Source: Zhihengliuella halotolerans (GTDB lineage: Bacteria > Actinomycetota > Actinomycetes > Actinomycetales > Micrococcaceae). Taken from it: a stretch of DNA of 64,000 bases. This document shows, piece by piece, positions 1-8,640 of the stretch (position 1 is its first letter; each line of letters begins with the position of its first letter). The notes under the pieces were generated by a model, which did no database searches, was not told the origin of the DNA, and worked only from the letters and a program-made list of their open reading frames with translations. The stretch spans positions 2,604,001-2,668,000 of the forward strand of contig NZ_SHLA01000001.1 of assembly GCF_004217565.1 (NCBI RefSeq), read 5' to 3'. The position numbers were made by a program, and so were the translations under genes.

Positions 1-1638
1 CCGCTCACCGTCCGCGATTGGCCGAGCAACCAGTTGGCCCATGCGCCGCTGTGGGTGCCGGTTGATCTGCGTGACGGGAACCAGGCTCTGGCCGAGCCGA
101 TGGATCCTGCGCGGAAGCGGCGCTTCTTCGAGCTGATGGTCGCGATGGGTTACAAGGAGATCGAGGTCGGCTACCCGTCTGCCTCGCAGACCGACTACGA
201 CTTCGTCCGTCTGATCGCCGAGACCGAAATCGCACCCGAGGACGTGACGATCGTGGTGTTCACCCCGGCGCGGCGCGAGTTGATCCAGCGCACCGTGGAG
301 TCCGTCCGCGGCATCCGCAACCACGTAGTGATCCACATGTACACCGCCACCGCGCCGACTTGGCGCGATGTCGTCCTCGGGCAGGACCGAGACGGATTGA
401 AGGAACTCATCCTGGGCGGGGGCCGCGACGTGCTCGAATTCGCCGGACACCTGCCGAATGTGCGGTTCGAGTTCAGTCCGGAAGTATTCAACCTCACCGA
501 GCCCGACTACGCGCTCGAGGTCTGCGACGCCATGACCGAGTTGTGGGAGGCGACCCCAGAACGGCCGGTCATCCTCAACCTGCCGGCCACCGTCGAGATC
601 GCGACGCCGAACGTGTATGCCGATCAGATCGAGTACATGCACAAGCACCTTGCCCGCCGCGAGGCCGTGATCCTCTCGGTGCATCCGCACAACGATCGCG
701 GGACCGGCGTCGCCTGCGCCGAGCTCGCTGTTCTCGCCGGCGCGCAGCGCGTTGAGGGCTGCATTTTCGGCAATGGAGAACGAACCGGGAACGTCGATCT
801 CGCCACCCTTGCGCTGAACCTGCACTCGCAGGGCGTCGACCCGATGATCGACTTCTCCGACATCGACGAGATCCGCCGCACCGTCGAGCACTGCAACCGC
901 ATCGAGATCCACCCGCGCCACCCCTACGTCGGAGACCTCGTGCACACTGCTTTCTCCGGCACGCATCAGGATGCGATCAAGAAAGGCTTCGCCGAGCACC
1001 GCCTCCGTGCCATCGCAGAAGCCCCATCCGCACGGGAGGTCGAGTGGAAGGTGCCGTACCTGCCGATCGACCCCGCCGACATCGGGCGCAGCTACGACGC
1101 CGTCATCCGCGTCAACTCCCAATCCGGAAAGGCCGGCATCGCCTATCTGTTGAAGGCCAAGTACGGAATCGAACTGCCCCGCCGCCTCCAGATCGATTTC
1201 GCCCGCCACATCCAGCAGCACACGGACGAAACCGGTAGTGAAGTCACCGCCGACCAGCTCTGGGACATCTTCCACGGCGCATACCTCGCCGCACCGGCTC
1301 AGGCCCCCGTCGACCTCGTCGACTGCACCACGACCGGTCAGAGCACGACGATCACCATCCGCGCGAACGGAAGCGAGAAAGCCACCACACACGACGGCAT
1401 CGGTCCTGTCGAAGCACTCACCGCAGCCCTCTCACACATCGGTTTTGCGATCGACATCCTGAGCCTCCACCAGACGAGCACCGGTACCGGGAGCGACAGC
1501 GAGGCGATCACGCTGATCGAGTACCGCCACCGTCAACGCACCGGATGGGTTGCCGGGAAGAACCGGTCCGTGCTCACCGCGTCCCTCATCGCCGTGATGA
1601 ACGCAGCAACGGTCGAGACAGGAGCTCGCACCCGGTGA
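1..1638 (+). CDS. leuA: 2-isopropylmalate synthase, 5' end outside window
   Basis: It condenses acetyl-CoA with 2-oxoisovalerate, the first committed step of leucine synthesis. The reading frame is open from base 1, so the start lies upstream; about 545 codons are visible against roughly 570-640 for actinobacterial LeuA. The visible part starts just before the catalytic DLRDGNQ loop. The metal-binding HPHNDRGTG motif (about residue 228) and [12 protein letters not shown] (about 253-264) are intact. The accessory domain VPYLPIDP...RVNSQSGK follows, then a C-terminal LeuA-dimer (leucine feedback) domain. The TTG at 34 is internal to the conserved domain and is not the start. It ends in TGA and faces the convergent DUF456 gene. 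Its leader is not in the window. Confidence 0.95.
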   Translation, partial: PLTVRDWPSNQLAHAPLWVPVDLRDGNQALAEPMDPARKRRFFELMVAMGYKEIEVGYPSASQTDYDFVRLIAETEIAPEDVTIVVFTPARRELIQRTVESVRGIRNHVVIHMYTATAPTWRDVVLGQDRDGLKELILGGGRDVLEFAGHLPNVRFEFSPEVFNLTEPDYALEVCDAMTELWEATPERPVILNLPATVEIATPNVYADQIEYMHKHLARREAVILSVHPHNDRGTGVACAELAVLAGAQRVEGCIFGNGERTGNVDLATLALNLHSQGVDPMIDFSDIDEIRRTVEHCNRIEIHPRHPYVGDLVHTAFSGTHQDAIKKGFAEHRLRAIAEAPSAREVEWKVPYLPIDPADIGRSYDAVIRVNSQSGKAGIAYLLKAKYGIELPRRLQIDFARHIQQHTDETGSEVTADQLWDIFHGAYLAAPAQAPVDLVDCTTTGQSTTITIRANGSEKATTHDGIGPVEALTAALSHIGFAIDILSLHQTSTGTGSDSEAITLIEYRHRQRTGWVAGKNRSVLTASLIAVMNAATVETGARTR

Positions 1639-1693
1639 GCAACGATCTATTGGGCCCTCGCTCCCGGAGCCTGTCCGGGCAGGGGCGTGCCCC

Positions 1694-2194
1694 CTAGTTG
1701 GCGACGAAGTGCCAGATGACCCCGATGACCCAGAGCGACGTCGCCAGCGCGGCGCACCCGAACTCGATGAGGATGCCGATCCCGGTGGCCTTCAGTGCCG
1801 ACGCCGAGGACCTCAGCGCGGCCTTGAAGTCCTTGCGCCGGAGCATCTCCGCACCCAGCAGGCCCGCGCCGAAGCCGACGAACAAGCCGACCACGGGGAT
1901 CACGAACATTCCCACCACCGCGGCGACCAGCGCCACAAGAATCGACCCGTGCGGGATCTGCTGCTGCTTGAGGTTCCGTCCGGTCAGCACGGCTGAGGCG
2001 GACCAGCCGACGGCGACGAACACCATCGCGATGGCACCCATCGTCCACGAGGCGGTCGAACCGAGGATCCAGGCCCACGCGAGCAGCGTCCCCAGGGCGA
2101 GCCAGCTGCCCGGCAGGATCGGGTAGACGGTTCCCAGTGTGGCGACGAGAAGCAGGAGCCCGGCGACGATGGTCGCGATGATCGTGATGTCCAT
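1694..2194 (-). CDS. DUF456 family membrane protein
   Basis: A 166-residue integral membrane protein. It shows about four to five hydrophobic segments (residues 3-45 as a hairpin, 53-70, 85-115, 145-163) separated by glycine-rich turns such as VVGLFVGFGAGLLGAEML, which is typical of DUF456. The family has no established biochemical function. No strong Shine-Dalgarno precedes the ATG. A long hairpin lies between this gene and the solute-binding protein gene upstream on the same strand, so it probably has its own promoter or depends on read-through. It converges with leuA. Confidence 0.8.
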   Translation of the reverse strand: MDITIIATIVAGLLLLVATLGTVYPILPGSWLALGTLLAWAWILGSTASWTMGAIAMVFVAVGWSASAVLTGRNLKQQQIPHGSILVALVAAVVGMFVIPVVGLFVGFGAGLLGAEMLRRKDFKAALRSSASALKATGIGILIEFGCAALATSLWVIGVIWHFVAN

Positions 2195-2210
2195 GGCATC
2201 AGTGTCCCAT

Positions 2211-2256
2211 CACGACGACGGTGCGCGCCGAGCGTTCGGCGCGCACCGTCGTCGTG
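2211..2256 (-). terminator. 21-bp perfect hairpin after the solute-binding protein gene
   Basis: Left arm 2211-2231 and right arm 2236-2256 are perfectly complementary, with a 4-base loop. It lies 22 bases beyond the stop of the solute-binding protein gene. There is no T-run, as is common for intrinsic terminators of very GC-rich actinobacteria. It contains the CGACGACGG motif seen in several other hairpins here. Confidence 0.75.
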
Positions 2257-2277
2257 CTGTGGCTGCGGTGCGGCGAC

Positions 2278-3546
2278 CTACAGGGTCGCCGCCATCTCGG
2301 CGTGCATCCTCTCGGCAGCCTCGGCCGGGCTCAACCGCCCGAACAGGACCTCGAGGTCGTAGCGGAAGTGCAGATTCTGGTAGTCGGAGACTCCCTGCGG
2401 CGGGATCGGGATCGGGGCCCCGAGATCCGCTTCGACCTCGGTGATGTAGTCGGCGACCTGCTTCTCCTCCGGCGTCAGGTCGTCGCGGATGTGCTCGAGT
2501 GCCGTCTGATTGGCCAGCATGCCGCGCTCAGTGGCGCCGATCTCGGCTGCTTCGGTCGAGTTCACGAGGAAGTCAATGAACTTCTTGGCCTCCTCCGGGT
2601 GCTCCGTGCGGGAGGACGCGGAGAAGAACATCGAAGTCTTGTACCAGAGCTGACCCTCGGCGGCGTCGCCGGCGACGGACGGCGGCCGCAGGATCTCGAA
2701 CTCGTCTCCGGAGGCCGCCTGAACGGCGGTCATCTGCGTGCTCCACCACGGGGCCATCGCCACTTTGTTGGTCGCGGTCAGCGTCTGGTCCAGGGACGGG
2801 AGTTGATCTTCGGCGATCACGGAGGCGGACGGGAGCGCGCCGGAATCGGCAAGCCCCTTGTACATCTCGAAATACCCCTCGGCGTCGGCCGGCTCCCAGC
2901 CGAGTTGGCCGTCGGGCGTCAGGAACTCCTTGCCGTTCTGGCGCAGGAAGAGCTCGAGCGTCATCGTCGCCGGCAGGCTCGTCAGACCGTAGGCGTCGGA
3001 CTTCTCCTGGAACTCGAGCGACTTCGCTTCGAAATCCTCCCAGGTCCACGTCGAGTCGTCGGGCAGCTCGACTCCGGCTTCCTCGAACATCGTCTTGTTC
3101 GCCAGCACCGACAGCGCGGTGAGCCCGTGCGGGACACCCCAGACGCCGTCGTCCGTGGCCCCGGCGACGCGCAGGTCCTCGGGCATGTCCGACATGTCGA
3201 CGTCTCTCAGGTCCAGCAGCACGCCATTCTCTGCGTACTCGCGGATGTAGAGCAGGTCCATCTGCATGACGTCCGGCGCCTTGCCGGCGGCGGTCTGGGT
3301 GGCCAACTTGTCCCAGTAGCCGCCCCAGTCCCCGTATTCGGTGTCGATGGTGATGCCGGGGTTCTGCTCCTCGAAGATGTCGATCATCTCCTGGGTCTTC
3401 TGATGGCGCGTGTCGGAGCCCCACCAGGCGAAGGTCAGAGTGACCTCGCCGTCGTCGGGCGCATCACCGCCGCCGGAACAGGCCGTCAGGGCAAGGCCCG
3501 CCGCGGCGAGCACCGCGGCAGCGCGGAGTGGGAAGGTGTGTTTCAT
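2278..3546 (-). CDS. ABC sugar-binding lipoprotein (orphan)
   Basis: A 422-residue family 1 extracellular solute-binding protein. The ATG at 3546 is chosen because GAGGAG stands 6-7 bases upstream and it gives a clean lipoprotein signal (charged start, hydrophobic core, lipobox LTAC, Cys about residue 23) followed by a Gly/Ser linker. The mature part shows LTFAWWGSDTRH, the MQMDLLYI region and repeated aromatic residues as in maltose/oligosaccharide binders. The lipid-anchored protein should capture a carbohydrate outside the membrane. No permease or ATPase gene is adjacent, so its membrane partners must be encoded elsewhere. It is followed by a strong hairpin. Confidence 0.88.
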   Translation of the reverse strand: MKHTFPLRAAAVLAAAGLALTACSGGGDAPDDGEVTLTFAWWGSDTRHQKTQEMIDIFEEQNPGITIDTEYGDWGGYWDKLATQTAAGKAPDVMQMDLLYIREYAENGVLLDLRDVDMSDMPEDLRVAGATDDGVWGVPHGLTALSVLANKTMFEEAGVELPDDSTWTWEDFEAKSLEFQEKSDAYGLTSLPATMTLELFLRQNGKEFLTPDGQLGWEPADAEGYFEMYKGLADSGALPSASVIAEDQLPSLDQTLTATNKVAMAPWWSTQMTAVQAASGDEFEILRPPSVAGDAAEGQLWYKTSMFFSASSRTEHPEEAKKFIDFLVNSTEAAEIGATERGMLANQTALEHIRDDLTPEEKQVADYITEVEADLGAPIPIPPQGVSDYQNLHFRYDLEVLFGRLSPAEAAERMHAEMAATL

Positions 3547-3656
3547 GACGGCTCCTCGATGAGATTGGACCGCCGGAAAGAAAGCGCATTCCCGACTGTA
3601 GACGTGACTCGCATCACACGTCAAGCGATCCGGCCGCACAGCATCGACGAAGCACC

Positions 3657-3944
3657 CCCGCGGACCGGGCGATGGCCGAGCGGATCCACGACATGGTCAC
3701 GGAGGCGGCACCGGATCTAACTCCGAAGCTCGGGTACGGCCAGCCGGCCTGATACCGGGACGGCGCGGCGCCCTGCTTCTTCCGCAGCAGCCACGACGAC
3801 CAGGAGCGCTACTCGACGTTCGGATTCGGTGTCGCCGCCCTCGGCGAACCGGGCGGCATGTGGCCGACATCGTGGGCGATCACGGAGGTCACCGACGAGA
3901 CCGCCGAAACGATCCGTTCGCTCGTCACCCGCGCGGCCAGATAG
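3657..3944 (+). pseudogene. Broken DUF1801 (YdhG/YdeI-like) gene with in-frame stop
   Basis: Translating from 3657 gives residues matching the C-terminal part of DUF1801 proteins: ADRAMAERIHDMV, then GYGQPA, a TGA at 3750-3752, then YRDG...CFF, RYSTFGF, GGMWPTSWAI and a terminal helix ending at TAG 3942-3944. The frame is otherwise intact on both sides of the stop. The TGA is one base from TGG (Trp), in a position normally held by an aromatic residue in the YGMPAY-type motif. The N-terminal part of the family is missing: the 5' side runs directly into the promoter region of the divergent solute-binding protein gene. It is therefore a 5'-truncated, nonsense-mutated remnant. Confidence 0.75.
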
Positions 3945-3950
3945 GGCGGG

Positions 3951-4997
3951 CTACCGGCCCCGGGCGGGCGCGGCCCCAGCGCTTTCGCGCCAGACGAGCC
4001 GGTTGATCTGAGCACCCGAATCGGCCGCCTTCTCGCCGCGCACGAGGGCGACGAGCCGTTGCATCGCCACCCGCCCCTGGGCCTCCCGATCGACAACCAC
4101 CGTGGAGAGCGAAGGCGTGGAGTAGCGCCCCATCTCCTGGTCGTCCCAGCCGACGATGCTGACGTCTCCGGGGACGGAGAGTCCGCGCTCACCCAGCGCC
4201 CGGACGGCGCCCATGGCGACGAGGTCGTTGGCGGCGATGACCGCAGTGAAGTCCACGTCCGCGGGAAGCTGCGCGACGCCGTCGTACCCGGAGTCCGCGC
4301 TCCACGTACCCGGCACGACGCCGGCGCTGGTCAGGCCGGGATAGTCCGGCCCCAGCCGCTCGATGGTCTCGAGGAACACGGCGCGGCGGGCGCGCGCCGA
4401 GGCCCACTGCTGCGGGCCCGCGAGATGCAGGAAACGGCGGTGCCCGAGCCCGGCCAGGTGGGCGATCGCCTCGGCCACGGGGCTGGCGTCCGCCAGCTGG
4501 CCGACGCCGCGCAGCTGATCGTCGAAGTCGCCGAAGAGCACGAACGCGCCGCGGTCGCGACTGCTGGGCACGCCACCGTCGGGCAGGTCGCCGAGAAACA
4601 GGACTCCCTCGCTGCGGCCGGATTCGAGCAGTTCCGCGGCCCGTTCGGCACGTTCGCGGGAGCCTCCGGCGACGACGGCGACCTCCATGAAGTAGCCGTG
4701 ATCGTGCGCGACCTCGGCCGCGGCCGCGAGCACCGGCGTCGGAAACGCCGTGACCGGACTCGGCAACATCGCCGTCAGCACGCCGGAGCGGCCCGTGCGG
4801 AGGGAGCGGGCGGTCTGGTCGACCCGGTAACCGAGCGCATCGACGGCTTCGCGGAGCCGTTCAATCGTCGCGGGCTTCATGCCCGGATCACCCCGCAGGA
4901 AGCGCGAGACCGTCTGATGCGAGACGCCCGCCCGCTCCGCCACCTGGCGCACGGTGGGACGCTTCCCGACCCGCGTGCGCGGCATCGCCTCCGCCAT
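3951..4997 (-). CDS. LacI family transcriptional regulator
   Basis: A 348-residue LacI/GalR repressor. The ATG at 4997 is preceded by GGAGGAGGA, so it is preferred over the in-frame upstream ATG at 5066. The N-terminal HTH (residues about 14-36: TVRQVAERAGVSHQTVSRFL) and hinge helix precede a periplasmic-binding-protein-like effector domain, with VSIVGWDDQEMGRYSTPSLS near the C terminus. It is divergent from the Gfo/Idh-DUF6807-cupin genes. Two copies of GTGATCGATCAC lie in the shared promoter region, so it very likely represses that operon and itself. The inducer is unknown, presumably a sugar-like ligand. Confidence 0.92.
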   Translation of the reverse strand: MAEAMPRTRVGKRPTVRQVAERAGVSHQTVSRFLRGDPGMKPATIERLREAVDALGYRVDQTARSLRTGRSGVLTAMLPSPVTAFPTPVLAAAAEVAHDHGYFMEVAVVAGGSRERAERAAELLESGRSEGVLFLGDLPDGGVPSSRDRGAFVLFGDFDDQLRGVGQLADASPVAEAIAHLAGLGHRRFLHLAGPQQWASARARRAVFLETIERLGPDYPGLTSAGVVPGTWSADSGYDGVAQLPADVDFTAVIAANDLVAMGAVRALGERGLSVPGDVSIVGWDDQEMGRYSTPSLSTVVVDREAQGRVAMQRLVALVRGEKAADSGAQINRLVWRESAGAAPARGR

Positions 4998-5073
4998 CGA
5001 CTCCTCCTCCCGCTCGCCTCGGTTCGGCCCCGGAGCCGCGCCGAGTGGTGGAGAACTTCGGCCCACCGACCCG

Positions 5074-5100
5074 TTGACAGAGATTCCCTCCGCCTATACC
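5074..5100 (+). promoter_or_regulatory. Candidate promoter of the Gfo/Idh operon
   Basis: TTGACA at 5074-5079 and TATACC at 5095-5100 are separated by 15 bases, which is shorter than ideal. Both LacI-type operators lie downstream, where bound repressor would block transcription. This is only a sequence match. Confidence 0.3.
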
Positions 5101-5119
5101 GTTCATTACATCACGTTTA

Positions 5120-5131
5120 GTGATCGATCAC
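5120..5131. promoter_or_regulatory. LacI-type operator 1 (GTGATCGATCAC)
   Basis: A perfect 12-bp palindrome with a central CG, the hallmark of LacI-family operators. It is repeated exactly at 5176-5187, with a 56-bp centre-to-centre distance. It lies between the divergent LacI gene and the Gfo/Idh operon. Confidence 0.85.
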
Positions 5132-5175
5132 ATTCTGCCGCCGCGAAAGAAAGCGCCCTTTTTCGCACCTAAAAA

Positions 5176-5187
5176 GTGATCGATCAC
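5176..5187. promoter_or_regulatory. LacI-type operator 2 (GTGATCGATCAC)
   Basis: An identical second copy of the 12-bp palindrome, with similar AT-rich flanks (AAAA on one side, TAAA on the other). The 56-bp spacing is between five and six helical turns, so cooperative or looped binding by a dimer of dimers is possible. Confidence 0.85.
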
Positions 5188-5255
5188 TAAACGAGAGACC
5201 ACCGGCCGCGACTCGTGCTCCGGCCGAACCGTGAACTTCCAAGGAGACCTCCCCC

Positions 5256-6455
5256 ATGTCAGGCACCCAGCCAGACGCCCCACGCGTCCGCGTCGGAATT
5301 ATCGGCGCCGGAGGCATCGCCACCGGCGCCCACATTCCGGCCCTCCGCACCCAGGCGCACCGCGCAGAAATCGTCGCCATCGCCGACGTCGACGCCGACC
5401 GGGCCGCAGCCGCGGCCGCCGAGCACTCCATCGCGCAGCACTACACGAGCGTCGACGCGCTGCTCGCCGGCGCCGAGCCGGATCTGATCGTGGTCTGCAC
5501 GCCACCGGGCGCCCACCGGGACGCCGTCATGTCCGGACTGCGCGCCGGCGCGTGGGTCTGGTGCGAGAAGCCCCCCATGCTCTCCCTCGCCGAGTACGAC
5601 GAGGTCGCGGCCCTCGAGGGCGAGCAGGGCCCCTACGCCGCTTACGTCTTCCAGCACCGGTTCGGCCCCGCCGCGAATCGCGTCCGCGCCGCCGTCGACG
5701 ACGGCAGCCTAGGCGACCCGCACGTCGCGGTCTGCAACACACTCTGGTACCGCGGCCACGACTACTACGACGTCCCGTGGCGCGGGAAATGGGAGACCGA
5801 GGGCGGCGGCCCGGCCATGGGCCACGGGATCCACCAGATGGATCTGCTGCTCGACATCCTCGGGGACTGGACCGAGGTCACCGCCATCGCCGACACCCTG
5901 GACCGCGACCTCGAGACCGAAGACGTCTCACTGGCCATGGTCCGCTTCGCCTCCGGCGCCGTCGCCAGCATCGTGAACTCGGTCCTCTCCCCCCGAGAGA
6001 CCAGCTACCTGCGCTTCGACTTCACCGACGCCACCGTCGAGGTCGAGCACCTCTACGGCTACGCCAGCACCGACTGGCGCTTCACACCGAGCCCGCACCT
6101 GGCCGCCGGCGGCGCGCAGGACGACGACGGCGCGCGCAAGGCGTCGTCGTTCTTCGCGGACGACGACGGCGGCGCGAGCTCGCACGTCAACCAGATCAGC
6201 GCCCTGCTCGACTCGATGGAGCGCGGCGAACGGCCACGCGCCAGCGGCGACGACGGGCGGAAGAGCCTCGAGTTCATCGCCGCCCTGTACGAGTCCGCCG
6301 AGACCGGCAGGACGGTCCGCCGGGCCGACCTGAAGCGCTCGGGACCCTACTACCTGGGCATGCACGACCCGGCATATACCTACCAGCGCATGCGCCGCGG
6401 GCAGCAGCCCGCCGCACCGTCCCGCACCGACACCTTGGAGGCCGCCCGTGGCTAA
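5256..6455 (+). CDS. Gfo/Idh/MocA family oxidoreductase
   Basis: A 399-residue NAD(P)-dependent oxidoreductase of the glucose-fructose oxidoreductase/inositol dehydrogenase family. The Rossmann motif GIIGAGGIATGAHIP is at residues 14-28. CEKPP, the family EKP motif with the catalytic lysine, is near residue 107. GHGIHQMDLL, carrying the conserved histidine region, is near 190. AAGGAG precedes the ATG. It heads a three-gene LacI-controlled operon and overlaps the next start by 8 bases. The substrate cannot be read from the sequence. Members oxidise or epimerise sugars, inositols and glycosides, so a hexose or glycoside derivative is the best guess. Confidence 0.9.
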   Translation: MSGTQPDAPRVRVGIIGAGGIATGAHIPALRTQAHRAEIVAIADVDADRAAAAAAEHSIAQHYTSVDALLAGAEPDLIVVCTPPGAHRDAVMSGLRAGAWVWCEKPPMLSLAEYDEVAALEGEQGPYAAYVFQHRFGPAANRVRAAVDDGSLGDPHVAVCNTLWYRGHDYYDVPWRGKWETEGGGPAMGHGIHQMDLLLDILGDWTEVTAIADTLDRDLETEDVSLAMVRFASGAVASIVNSVLSPRETSYLRFDFTDATVEVEHLYGYASTDWRFTPSPHLAAGGAQDDDGARKASSFFADDDGGASSHVNQISALLDSMERGERPRASGDDGRKSLEFIAALYESAETGRTVRRADLKRSGPYYLGMHDPAYTYQRMRRGQQPAAPSRTDTLEAARG

Positions 6456-7383
6456 CGCCGAGTACACCGTCAACGACCGCCACGACTCCGTCACCGTGAC
6501 CGGCGGCGGCGTCGACCTGCTGACCTACGTCGTCCATCCCGACACGAAGGCCGAAGAGGCCCCGAAGCCGTACCTCTTCCCGCTGCGCTTCCTCGACGGC
6601 GGCGACGCCGCGGTGCGCCGCCCGTGGGACCACCGCTGGCACACGGGGCTGCAATTCACGTGGTCGCACGTGAAGGACCAGAACTTCTGGGGCGGTCCTA
6701 CCTTCTCGACCGAAGGCGGCTACCAGATGCGGGACAACCTGGGCCGCATGGAGCACCAGGGGTTCGCCGCTCCCCCGATGGGCGGATCCGAGGTCGTCTT
6801 CGACGAGACGCTCACGTGGATCAACTCCCGCGGAGAGCACTGGTACGACGAGCACCGGGTCCACCGGCTGCACTCCCTCGACACCGAGCGCGGGCTGTGG
6901 TCGGTCGATCTGACCACGACGCTCACCAACGTCTCCGGCGAGACCCTGCCGATGGGCAGCCCGACGACGGCCGGCCGCGAGCAAGCCGGCTACACCGGGT
7001 GGTTCTGGCGCGGCCCGCGCTCCTGGACCGGCGCCCGCGTCGTCTCTTCGGAGGGGCTCGAGGGCGATGAGACGGTCATGGGGACGACGGCCGACTGGAT
7101 CGCGATGCAGAGCGAACACGACGGGCTCGACGGCGGCGGCACCATCCTGACGTTCGCCGGCTCGTCGACGGCGGCGGTCGACGGAGAGTCCCTCGAGATC
7201 CCGGAGATCCGCTGGTTCGTGCGCTCGGGCGTCTTCGCAGTGATCAGCCCGTCGCCCGCGTTCTACGAGGAGATCCATCTGCCCCACGGCGGCGAGCTGA
7301 CGCTCAGCCATCGCTACGTCTTCGTCTCCCGCGTGTGCGAAGACGAAGAGCTGAAGACCCTCGGAGCGGAGTTCGCGCTGTGA
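6448..7383 (+). CDS. DUF6807 (PmoA-like) family protein
   Basis: A 311-residue soluble protein starting at GTG 6448, overlapping the Gfo/Idh gene by 8 bases and the cupin gene by 4. Motifs RPWDHRWHTGLQFTW, NFWGGPTF and HQGF match the DUF6807 family, annotated PmoA-like after a loose similarity to a methane monooxygenase subunit. It has no membrane segments and is not a monooxygenase subunit. The clustered conserved His and Trp residues (WDHRWH) suggest a carbohydrate- or metal-binding beta-sandwich. In other genomes such genes sit beside Gfo/Idh enzymes and sugar transporters. The function is unproven, and translational coupling indicates one pathway with its neighbours. Confidence 0.8.
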   Translation: MANAEYTVNDRHDSVTVTGGGVDLLTYVVHPDTKAEEAPKPYLFPLRFLDGGDAAVRRPWDHRWHTGLQFTWSHVKDQNFWGGPTFSTEGGYQMRDNLGRMEHQGFAAPPMGGSEVVFDETLTWINSRGEHWYDEHRVHRLHSLDTERGLWSVDLTTTLTNVSGETLPMGSPTTAGREQAGYTGWFWRGPRSWTGARVVSSEGLEGDETVMGTTADWIAMQSEHDGLDGGGTILTFAGSSTAAVDGESLEIPEIRWFVRSGVFAVISPSPAFYEEIHLPHGGELTLSHRYVFVSRVCEDEELKTLGAEFAL

Positions 7384-8129
7384 GCGGCGCCGAGCACCCC
7401 GGACCCGCGTCGGCCAGCCGTTCGCTGCCCGAATTCCCCGGTGGCACGTCCGTCTCCCAGCTGCGTGTGTACGACTGGGAGGCCGAGGACGGCTGCGCCG
7501 GTGGGACTCCCCACCTGCACACGCTCTCGACCGAGGCGTACGTCGTCACGGGCGGCAGCGGCGAGGTGCACACGCTGAGCTCCGACGGGGCCCGGGTCGA
7601 CCCGCTCGAACCCGGCTCCCTGCTCTGGTTCACCCCAGGCACCGTCCACCGGCTCGTCAACCACGGCGGTCTGGAACTCAACGTAATCATGGCCAACGCG
7701 GGCCTGCCGGAGGCCGGCGACGCGGTCATGACCTTCCCGGACGAGGTCCTCGCGGATCAGGAGGCCTACCGGCGGGCGGTCACGCTGCCGGGCGAGGAGG
7801 AAGCACGGGCTGCAGCCGCCCGCACACGCCGCGACCTGGCGATGGAGGGCTACGCCCAGCTGCGCGACGCCGTCGTGCGGGAGGGCCCGGCCGCCCTGGG
7901 GACGCTGCACGCGCGGGCGACCGCGCTGGTGCAACCCAAGATCGACGCGTGGCGGGAGATCTTCGCCGCCAACGTCGAGGAACAGGTCAGGCGAACACGC
8001 GCGCAGATGGACGGGCTCGCCGCCGGCGACGGCACGCACCTGGCCGCCGGCGCCGTCGTCGCCGGCAACCCGCGGCCAGGCCCGCGCCTGTGGGGCATGT
8101 GCGGGCGGCTCGCGACCTGGACAGGCTAA
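7380..8129 (+). CDS. Cupin domain protein
   Basis: A 249-residue protein. The GTG at 7380 overlaps the preceding stop codon (GTGA) and is preferred over the upstream in-frame ATG buried inside the DUF6807 gene. The N-terminal half carries a single cupin: motif 1 HLHTLSTEAYVVTGGSGEVH (residues about 43-62) and motif 2 PGTVHRLVNHGG (about 82-93), supplying His and Glu metal ligands. The C-terminal half (about 110-249) is helical and charged, with no recognised family. It is probably a sugar isomerase, a dioxygenase-like enzyme or a sensor acting with the Gfo/Idh and DUF6807 partners. Confidence 0.8.
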   Translation: MSGAEHPGPASASRSLPEFPGGTSVSQLRVYDWEAEDGCAGGTPHLHTLSTEAYVVTGGSGEVHTLSSDGARVDPLEPGSLLWFTPGTVHRLVNHGGLELNVIMANAGLPEAGDAVMTFPDEVLADQEAYRRAVTLPGEEEARAAAARTRRDLAMEGYAQLRDAVVREGPAALGTLHARATALVQPKIDAWREIFAANVEEQVRRTRAQMDGLAAGDGTHLAAGAVVAGNPRPGPRLWGMCGRLATWTG

Positions 8130-8138
8130 CCGGGCGCC

Positions 8139-8426
8139 TCAGACCTTATAGGTCAGGCAGTCCGCGTTGTCGATGCCCGGACCGACGTGGACTTCGGCGG
8201 CGGTGCACTGGAGGTGGTCGTTGAAGGCGCACTCGGCGCGCTGGCACGCACCGACTTCGGCGATCACCTTCGGCAGCCCACCGGACTGGCCGATGTCGAC
8301 GAACGTCGCGCAGCTCGCGTGGTCCTGGCTTCCGCCGATCGTGATGCCGGCGGCGTTGCAGTGGGAGTGGTCGTTGAAGGAACAGTTCTCAACCGTGCAG
8401 TCGGCGACTGGCGGAGTGGCGTGCAT
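8139..8426 (-). CDS. DUF1540 protein with two Cys-rich repeats
   Basis: A 95-residue protein; the ATG at 8426 is preferred over the upstream in-frame GTG because it begins directly before the domain. Two similar units, VADCTVENCSFNDHSHCNA...CATF and VGACQRAECAFNDHLQCTA...CLTY, each carry four cysteines in a C-x4-C-x(6-7)-C pattern plus a distal Cys. This is the DUF1540 signature, thought to bind metal. Each unit contains FNDH. Cellular role unknown. It converges with the cupin gene with only 9 bases between the stops. Confidence 0.85.
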   Translation of the reverse strand: MHATPPVADCTVENCSFNDHSHCNAAGITIGGSQDHASCATFVDIGQSGGLPKVIAEVGACQRAECAFNDHLQCTAAEVHVGPGIDNADCLTYKV

Positions 8427-8537
8427 GGCGGTCTCCTCACGTCTCTGACCCGGGGGCTTGTCCCGCTGCGGGCCGCTTGTCACCACCGTACGCCCGGATC
8501 TGCGGATCTTTTAGTGCTGATTTTCGCGCGTATTTCG

Positions 8538-8582
8538 CCCGCCGCGTGCGCCCCTTGTCATCCGGAGGTTGCACGCGGCGGG
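8538..8582. repeat. 12-bp inverted repeat in the DUF1540/CPBP spacer
   Basis: CCCGCCGCGTGC (8538-8549) pairs perfectly with 8571-8582 around a 21-base loop that contains GGAGG. It lies about 60 bases before the CPBP start, in the probable 5' leader. It could be a leader hairpin or a terminator of antisense transcription; nothing decides between these. Confidence 0.5.
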
Positions 8583-8640
8583 ACGAAGTTCATGCCGGCG
8601 GCTGACGCGCCCGGCACGCCACGCCTGAGAAACTGTGAGC

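Noticed and set aside
3750-3752. TGA in the DUF1801 frame as a selenocysteine codon
   Set aside because: The position corresponds to an aromatic residue in the family, no selenocysteine insertion element is evident, and the gene also lacks its 5' part.
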